From: Lutjanus erythropterus
Taxonomy: Eukaryota > Chordata > Actinopteri > Lutjaniformes > Lutjanidae
DNA length: 64,000 bases
Direction: 5' to 3'
Assembly: GCA_020091685.1 (NCBI GenBank)
Contig: CM034610.1
Span: 30,135,545 to 30,199,544, forward strand
Position numbers and translations under genes: made by a program. Positions 58,930-64,000 of the stretch are shown in pieces (the stretch's first letter is position 1; each line of letters opens with the position of its first letter). The notes under the pieces are model-generated. The model was not told where the DNA came from and made no database searches. It saw nothing but the letters and a program-made list of their open reading frames with translations.

Positions 58930-61526
58930 GAAGTGAGGCAGCCTTCATAAAGGGGTTATAAGATGTGACTAAGAACTTTACCAGTGGTTACTTAACTAAT
59001 TACTAACTAGAAGAGTGTATTCAGTGGAGTGCAGATCTCTAGACCACTGTGTCTCTGTTGATTTCAAACATTTTATTTTAGAACATTTTCAGAATTTATT
59101 TAGGATATATTGTTATTTGTTTAGAATTTTTTTTTATTTATTTAAAACATTTCATTATTTATTTAAAACATTTTTTTTATTTATTTGTAACGTTTTGTTA
59201 TTTATTAAGAACATTTTTTTTATTAACTTAGATATTTTTTATTTATTTAAAATATTTTATTTATTTAGAAAATATTTATCTTGATTTAGAACATTTCTTT
59301 CGTTATTCATAATTTCTAAAAATGATGTAGAACATTTCTACATTTATTTAGTTTTTTTATATTTATTTAGCACATTATTTATAATTTCTAAATCTTATTT
59401 AGAACATTTCTATATTTATTTACAATTTTTAAAAAATATTTAGAACATTTTTACATTTATTTAGAGATTTCTTATATTCATTTAGAACATATCTTTCTTT
59501 ATTTATAATTTTTTAAAAATTATTTAGAACATTTTTTCATTTATTTAGAAAATATGTATTTATAGAGAACTTTTTTAACATTTATTTAGAACATTTATGT
59601 ATTTTAAACATTTCTTTATCTATTTATAACTTTTAAATTTTTATTTATAATGTTTTTGTTTTACTTTTACATTTGTTTATAAATGTATTTATATTTATTT
59701 ATTTATTTATTCATATAGTCAGAACATTTTGACATTATTTAGAATATTTTGTTATTTATTTAGAACATCTAATACAATTGACCTTGAGATTATAACAAAC
59801 CAAATGTCATGAGATTCAGAATTAAGTGAGTTACAGTTGATTTCTTAATGAAGTCTACATCTCATGTGTTTAATACTAGCAGACATACAGCAGGGATTTA
59901 TTCATGTCAGTGGATCATAACATATCAGACACTTCTCTCTCTCACACACATGATGTCTCCTGTAGGCTAACACCACATGGAGATAATGACTTACTAACAT
60001 TTTGATCTGTGTTATTACTAAACAGAAAGTAACTTTATCACCTTACAAGCTAGAATAAATCTGTAAAACTCACCAGTTCATATCCTCCCAGCTTCTGAGC
60101 AGTTTGGAACAGAGTCCACAGGTTTACTGTCACACAAAGACACACACAGGAATAAATCACAGCTACACAACCATGTGTCACTGCTTTCAATTCCATGTTA
60201 ACAAGTCTCTGTTTTTCCTTTAAGTAAAATATATATCACTCATTTTACAAATCATGTCTTACCAAAAAAACTTATTAAAATTAGTAATACAAGCTCTCTA
60301 ATTTAAATTTTTTTGGTTGAGAATTTATTCTTTAAAAATGTATTAATGTGAAATACATGTAATTTATAAACATTTTGGTCAGATTTTTTTTTTTTTCCAA
60401 TTTCTAAACTTGCTCTATGCCAGAAAACACTCTTGTCACAATTTTGAACAATTTAAAAATGTGTTGAAAACTTTCAAAGTCTAAAACTAAATACTAACTA
60501 AATACCTGCTGATAACATCAGTGTAAAATGTGCTATTATAATCGTCTTTGTTTAAAAATGTTTTTTAATGAAAATGTTGGCCCTTTAAAGTTGTGTCCCA
60601 GATTTCCATCAACTCTGATTTGATCAGGCATAAAAACGGTTAGCTACACCCCAAGGACCCCTGTCTCTCTTCCTGGTTAAAAAGAAAAAGCGGGCATACC
60701 GCTCAAGCAGTTCTTCTAAAAGTCAAATAAGAATTCTGATCGTTATGGAATGTATTCTGATGAAGAGAACTGTGAGTAACTTTAAAAAATAAAACAGCTG
60801 CTCATTATAACTATGCTGTGAAATGAAAAAAATGTATAATTTTGTTAACTCTGCAAGACGTCAACTCAACATCAGATTTCCCATCTGACAGAGCTGACTA
60901 CATTTAACAAAAAAAATAATCACTAGGAGGTTGGCCTGGTTTAATAGTCAAGAGTTTGATCTTTTAGAATATTATTTCCAGCACAAGAATATAATATAAT
61001 GTAATGTAAGTTACTCTGTTTGAAGCCCAGGTAGGGGATCCTCTCGATTGGTGTCTTCCTTTCCTTCATGTATTTATACAGAGACACCAGGAAAGCCTGC
61101 TCCTCCTCTCTGTACTGCAGCCCTCCTCCTCCTCCTTCTTCTTCTCCTCCTCTTCCTCCTCTTCTTCTTCTCTCCTCTGACAGTGCTAGTGTTGCTCTCT
61201 GGCTCCTGTGATTTATACTGCTGCTACCGTCTCTGCCTGTTTCATCTGCCGTCACCTGGAAGTAAAAATGGACACAGAAATTCAGTGTCCACATCAAAAG
61301 CATCAACGAATAAAATGCACAAATGAATGCAATTACTACTGTGTTTGAGAAAATATGTAGAAAATATATTGTACCCTGTCTGAGGTGTCTCCTGCTGTTA
61401 CTTCAGTCTCCTTTGGAGATGGTGAGGTTTGACAGTGATCTTTAACCTCTAACCTCTGACCCTGTGAAATGTGACACAGAGAGGATGATAGCTTCTTTTT
61501 CCGGGGGCGGCCCTTCAGATTGGGAG
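52925..61526 (-). CDS. ARID5-family DNA-binding protein, 3' part of gene
   Basis: Six coding exons are in view on the - strand: 61,526-61,375; 61,255-61,015; 60,126-60,074; 58,888-58,791; 56,478-56,286 (donor uncertain); 54,133-52,925. Phases agree at every junction and give 647 aa without the N terminus. The order is PNLKGRPRKKK (about 1-11); an EERRRRGGRGG low-complexity patch; the ARID domain, about 99-190, with TPIERIPYLGFKQINLW and YDELGGDPGSTSAATCTRRH; RLILPYERFIRGEEDKPLP; KRKRR (300-304); RIKEE (about 421-425), a sumoylation-type site; SRPSVIQRAESF; and DEQPTDLSLPK (597-607). PTDLS resembles a CtBP-binding PxDLS motif. ARID5B family proteins bind AT-rich DNA and recruit chromatin modifiers in the nucleus. 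The protein ends 40 residues after DLSLPK, far sooner than ARID5B, and REEEQAFLVSLYK and KNVYDELGG look ARID5A-like. It may be a third teleost paralogue. Confidence 0.88.
54134..56285 (-). other. Intron of the ARID gene
   Basis: About 2.15 kb with acceptor CTTGCAG and probable donor GTCAGT. No extra exon is supported inside. The + strand frames at 55,700-56,260 lack motif or splice support. Confidence 0.6.
56286..56478 (-). CDS. ARID gene exon: end of ARID domain
   Basis: Acceptor CCTGTCCAG|ACTC. It encodes (R)LILPYERFIRGEEDKPLPL followed by LKPRKQE and a Ser/Lys-rich tail. The exon must end in phase 0 to join the last exon. TCA|GTCAGT at 56,286 is the best donor. GAA|GTCAAG, ending the exon at 56,313 instead, would shorten the protein by nine residues. 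Without splicing, the frame runs to a stop near 56,217. Confidence 0.75.
56626..57401 (+). mobile_element. hAT-like MITE with internal ~30-bp minisatellite, copy 4
   Basis: Most complete copy. Left end CAGAGGCGGCAAAAATACAC, right end TTAGTTACTTCCCACCTCTG. The 8-bp flanks TTAATGAC (56,618-56,625) and TTAATGAT (57,402-57,409) match at seven of eight positions, which fixes the boundaries and supports hAT-type transposition. The internal array is the shortest (about 56,815-57,065). The element lies in an intron of the ARID gene, antisense to it. Other family members are at 11,745, 39,590 and 42,483. Confidence 0.8.
57885..58001 (+). mobile_element. TTAA MITE right-end fragment
   Basis: Contains GGTGATTATATATATTCATG and AAAACATACTTATGAACATT and ends CTGGGCCTTTAA, with TTAA at 57,998-58,001. 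The same right half is seen in the fuller copy at 61,686-62,055. Confidence 0.6.
58791..58888 (-). CDS. ARID gene exon: core of ARID domain
   Basis: Encodes ITARRQWKNVYDELGGDPGS followed by TSAATCTRRHYE and two bases of an Arg codon. Acceptor TGTGTAG|ATCAC at 58,889-58,890, donor GAAAG|GTCAGT at 58,790. This block holds the most conserved helix of the ARID5-type domain. Confidence 0.93.
58891..58927. repeat. (CA)18 microsatellite at a splice acceptor
   Basis: On the coding (-) strand this is a (GT)n tract that directly precedes the TAG of the acceptor for the ARID exon at 58,888, in place of a C/T-rich polypyrimidine tract. Confidence 0.95.
59060..59775. repeat. ~20-bp AT-rich minisatellite (TTTATTTAGAACATTT)
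   Basis: About 34 degenerate units of the type CATTTATTTAGAACATTT lie in an intron of the ARID gene. The 89-codon Phe/Leu/Tyr-rich frame across the first half is an artefact. Confidence 0.85.
60074..60126 (-). CDS. ARID gene exon: 53-base exon in ARID domain
   Basis: Acceptor GTGACAG|TAAAC, donor GAACTG|GTGAGT. With the A carried from the previous exon it encodes INLWTLFQTAQKLGGYEL. Lengths and phases fit both neighbours exactly, which makes this small exon secure. Confidence 0.93.
60230..60935 (+). repeat. Possible dispersed repeat family X, copy 3
   Basis: Shares TTTCCCATCTGACAGAGCTGA and a GACGTCAACTCAA block with the family X copy at 14,716-15,415, plus a long T run before AATTTCTAAACT. 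Similarity is patchy and boundaries are uncertain. Lies in an intron of the ARID gene. Confidence 0.35.
61015..61255 (-). CDS. ARID gene exon: low-complexity linker and start of ARID domain
   Basis: Acceptor TTCCAG|GTGACG, donor CAGA|GTAACT. Encodes 80 residues beginning VTADETGRDGSSS, then EERRRRGGRGG and EEEGGGGG from a GAG/GGA trinucleotide tract, then REEEQAFLVSLYKYMKERK and TPIERIPYLGFKQ. The donor splits an Ile codon that the next exon completes. Confidence 0.93.
61375..61526 (-). CDS. ARID gene exon: GRPRKKK nuclear-localisation-like motif
   Basis: Acceptor CCTCAG|CTCCC, donor AGG|GTACAA. Two bases complete a codon from an exon not seen here, then PNLKGRPRKKK and 39 further residues follow. 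The NLKGRPRKKK run is an ARID5B signature. The upstream exons must lie above 61,527; none is recognised before 64,000. Confidence 0.85.
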
Positions 61527-61685
61527 CTGAGGACAGAAAAAGACATCAATCATTTATGTTAGAAAAGTTCAATGTGCTCGCTTACGCTGAAGACTGTAGG
61601 TACAAACACTGTAACCTGGTTAAAATGTCTTGAAATGTTACTTGCATGCTAAATACTGTACAGGAGCTTCTTTAAATTGAAGCAC

Positions 61686-62055
61686 TTAAAGGACCAGTGC
61701 ATAGGATTTAGTGGCATCTAGCAGTGAGCTTGAAGGCTGCAAAAAGTTCATGTCACCCTCCCCTTCCAAGTGTGCAGGAGAACCACGAAACCTGACAGCA
61801 TGAAAGGCCGTATTTACAACCAATGTTTGGTTTGTCCGTTCTGTGCTACTGTAAAAACATGGTGGTGCAACATGGCGGCTTCTGTGGAAAAGGACCCGCC
61901 CCCTCTGTAGATATACAGGGCTCATTTTTAGTAACACAAGCACATTGGTTTTTATTTTCAGTACTGTACACTAATTAAAACATACTTGTGAATATTACAT
62001 TCCATTTCTGCCATGTTTTTCCAGTAGATCTCTAATCTGACATGCTGGATGTTAA
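61686..62055 (+). mobile_element. TTAA MITE (AAGGACCAGTGCATAGGATTTAG type)
   Basis: Left end TTAAAGGACCAGTGCATAGG, then CACCCTCCCCTTCCAAG, GTTTGGTTTGTCCGTTCTG and ACATGGCGGCTTCTGTGG. The right end is decayed but still reaches TTAA at 62,052-62,055. Known as a very common teleost non-autonomous element. Its last TTAA is also the first TTAA of the next element. Confidence 0.75.
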
Positions 62056-62277
62056 AAGGGACAATTCACCCCAAATTGAAAAAAAAAAAAAAATCCCCTG
62101 GCCTGTAGTGCAATTTATCCATCTTGAAGCTTTTTTGGTGTGAGTTGCAGAGTTCTGGAGATATCAGCCATGGAGATGTCTGCCCTCTCTCCAATATAAT
62201 TAAACTAAATGGCACTCAGCTGGTGGTGCTCCTTGTGTTTTCTTGTGCTCTCTGTTTTCCCCTTCGTCTCCTCCTTC

Positions 62278-62317
<40 letters not shown>

Positions 62318-62917
62318 ATCTTATTGTGTCTTTCCTAATGTCGTTTTCTCCTGTGCCCCCAGGATCATGCTCATCTTCCTGCCTCACCCCTTCAACCATT
62401 ATTTTTTACAATAAATCCACCTCACCACCTGCAACTACCTGCTGTGTCCGTGTTTACATCTGGGTCCTGAACAACAGCCTTAACAAAAAAAATTCAGAAA
62501 TCATGACCTGGTTACTCAAGATAATCCACAGTGAACAGTTTCATGTTGGAACCATTTTCTGTCTTTTAGAAAAAAAGTAGTTCTGGTAGATTCTAAAGTA
62601 ATTTGGGTTGATTCTACCGCAAAAAGAAAGTAGTTCCTACTTAAAACTGCTCACAATAAAGTTTGTGGATTATCTTGAGTAATTTTTTGTAAGGAGACAC
62701 TGGTTTTGAATTTTTTGTGAATTTGAATGTTTGTTTTTTGGCACTTTAAGCACCACAAGCTGAGTGTCATTTAGTCCCATTATACTGGAATAAAGGCAGA
62801 GATCTCTACAGGTGATATCTCCAAAATTTTGCAACTCACACCAAATAAATCTGGATGGATAAACAGCACTACAGGCCAAAATGTGTCTTTTTGTTTTGGG
62901 ATGAACTGTCCCTTTAA
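62052..62917. mobile_element. TTAA-flanked foldback MITE (piggyBac-like), copy 2
   Basis: TTAA at 62,052-62,055 and 62,914-62,917. Left end AAGGGACAATTCACCCC, right end GGATGAACTGTCCCT. The arms share long inverted blocks (TTTTTTGGTGTGAGTTGCAG; AGATGTCTGCCCTCTCTCC) with copy 1 at 6,347-6,894. The centre includes an unrelated segment with a (GT)17 tract at 62,281-62,315, which makes this copy about 300 bp longer. Confidence 0.75.
62281..62315. repeat. (GT)17 microsatellite
   Basis: Uninterrupted GT tract inside the loop of the foldback element. Confidence 0.95.
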
Positions 62918-64000
62918 GGATTACTGTACTACAGTACTGGCTCTTGAAGGGTGAAGTGAGTGTGTTGTGGAGACTTGCTGCTCCTCCTAAAAAAGTTGCT
63001 TAATACTGTGAAATGGTACGATAGAAAAAACAAACAGAGATAGACAGACAGATAACAAATCTTTTATGTGGGTGTTCCGTTGAATTCTTAATATGACAAA
63101 TGGTAGAAACATATGTGCTGCTAAAACTTGCATAACCTTCTCTTTCTCAACCCAGATTATGATTCAAAAAAAACAAAAAAAAACATTGCCAAACAAGAAG
63201 CACGAGTTACACTGAACACTGTACATTCAGATCCCATAATCTTTGTTTCTGATCTCCCAGAGGAAAATTTTGTTTCTCACAATTGTCTTTTCTTTGTCTT
63301 ATGAGAAATAAATGGGATTCTTATTTTGAGCTCACTTAAGTCTCATCTGCTTCTCCTCCCTTTAGAAGAAAAAAGAAGCAAAACAAAAGAAAAAACAGAT
63401 CTTCAACTGAGCTCAGAGGTGTCTCAGAGGTTTCTCCTTGACAACCATCTTTAATGTGACCACCGAGACAAATTTAAGATTACAGTGCAGTGAGACAAAA
63501 AAGAACATTTTAAGATCTTCAGGTGGGCTCAAATTAGTCTCAGGCTGAGACAAGACAAAGGCTGCTTCTCAGGAATTTAAAAAGTTTGAGAAAATGGTCA
63601 AAGTCTCACACTGACCTTTAACTGAGTTGATTTCTGGAGACACAGGCTAAACAAAGATGAGATCTTATTTTGAACTTTTCCTTCCCTTTGGGATGTACCA
63701 TCTTTTCTGTTTATAACATCTTGTATTGTTGACATTGTTATCTGTAAGTCATACACAGTCATAAACATTCATTATGACTCCTTCAAGTTCACAGGTGTCA
63801 TTACTTTGACAGTGAATGCCTTATGCACACCACGTCAAGTAAAGCGTTAATACCAACCAGTTTTAAGTTGTTTCCTCAACACTGGATCTCCATTCATCTG
63901 ACAACATACTAACAAACACAACTCATCATGGCAACTTCTTGGTGAGATATGTATACGGTTGCATCGAAAAAAGGGAAAAAAAACATGTCCAACCCAAAAA
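62918..64000. other. Gene-free stretch at window end
   Basis: No ARID upstream exon and no other exon is recognised on either strand. Probably intron or upstream sequence of the ARID gene. Confidence 0.4.

Noticed and set aside
59015-59284. 89-codon Phe/Tyr/Leu-rich frame
   Set aside because: Translation of the TTTATTTAGAACATTT minisatellite.
62124-62414. 96-codon frame on the + strand
   Set aside because: Crosses a (GT)17 tract inside a foldback MITE.
1-64000. CRISPR arrays, prokaryotic operons, phage or plasmid modules
   Set aside because: The tandem arrays have no spacers, and the splice structure and repeat types are those of a fish nuclear genome.

Overview
The window looks like nuclear DNA from a ray-finned fish, most likely a percomorph teleost. 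The evidence is intron-interrupted vertebrate-type genes, long (CA)n and (GT)n microsatellites, many short non-autonomous DNA transposons of kinds common in fish, tRNA-derived SINE-like repeats and a decayed LINE 3' end. There is no bacterial operon structure, CRISPR array, rRNA or functional tRNA gene.

Layout. Bases 1 to about 45,400 hold no gene I can prove. They are AT-rich sequence, microsatellites, minisatellites and dispersed repeats. Two candidate transcript starts lie here: a TATA-box promoter with a short first coding exon on the + strand near 34.1-34.2 kb, and a GC/GA-rich 5' exon on the - strand near 41.3-41.9 kb that ends in a strong start codon and splice donor. If the second is real, much of the gene-poor left side may be its first intron.

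About 45.6-50.2 kb is a + strand C2H2 zinc-finger gene (non-coding exon 1, two coding exons, 484 aa, seven fingers in a 3+4 arrangement). Its second intron holds one hAT-type MITE inside another, each with its own 8-bp target-site duplication (the outer one perfect, the inner one 7/8). Its first canonical polyadenylation signal lies inside another short inverted-repeat element.

About 52.5-61.5 kb is the 3' part of a - strand ARID5-family gene (ARID DNA-binding domain, six exons in view, 647 codons, N terminus beyond the window or unseen). It mixes ARID5A-like and ARID5B-like signatures and ends soon after a PTDLSLPK motif, so it may be the third teleost paralogue rather than arid5b itself. 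The two genes are convergent, with about 2.7 kb between their stop codons. Both products should be nuclear, DNA-binding regulators; nothing shows that they act together.

The most unusual structures are: four hAT-like elements in one orientation, each with an internal ~30-bp minisatellite of different length; a three-copy repeat family, two copies of which carry the start of a RecQ-like helicase reading frame; TTAA-flanked elements that abut and share one TTAA; and an ARID exon whose splice acceptor is preceded directly by a (GT)n tract instead of a normal pyrimidine tract.
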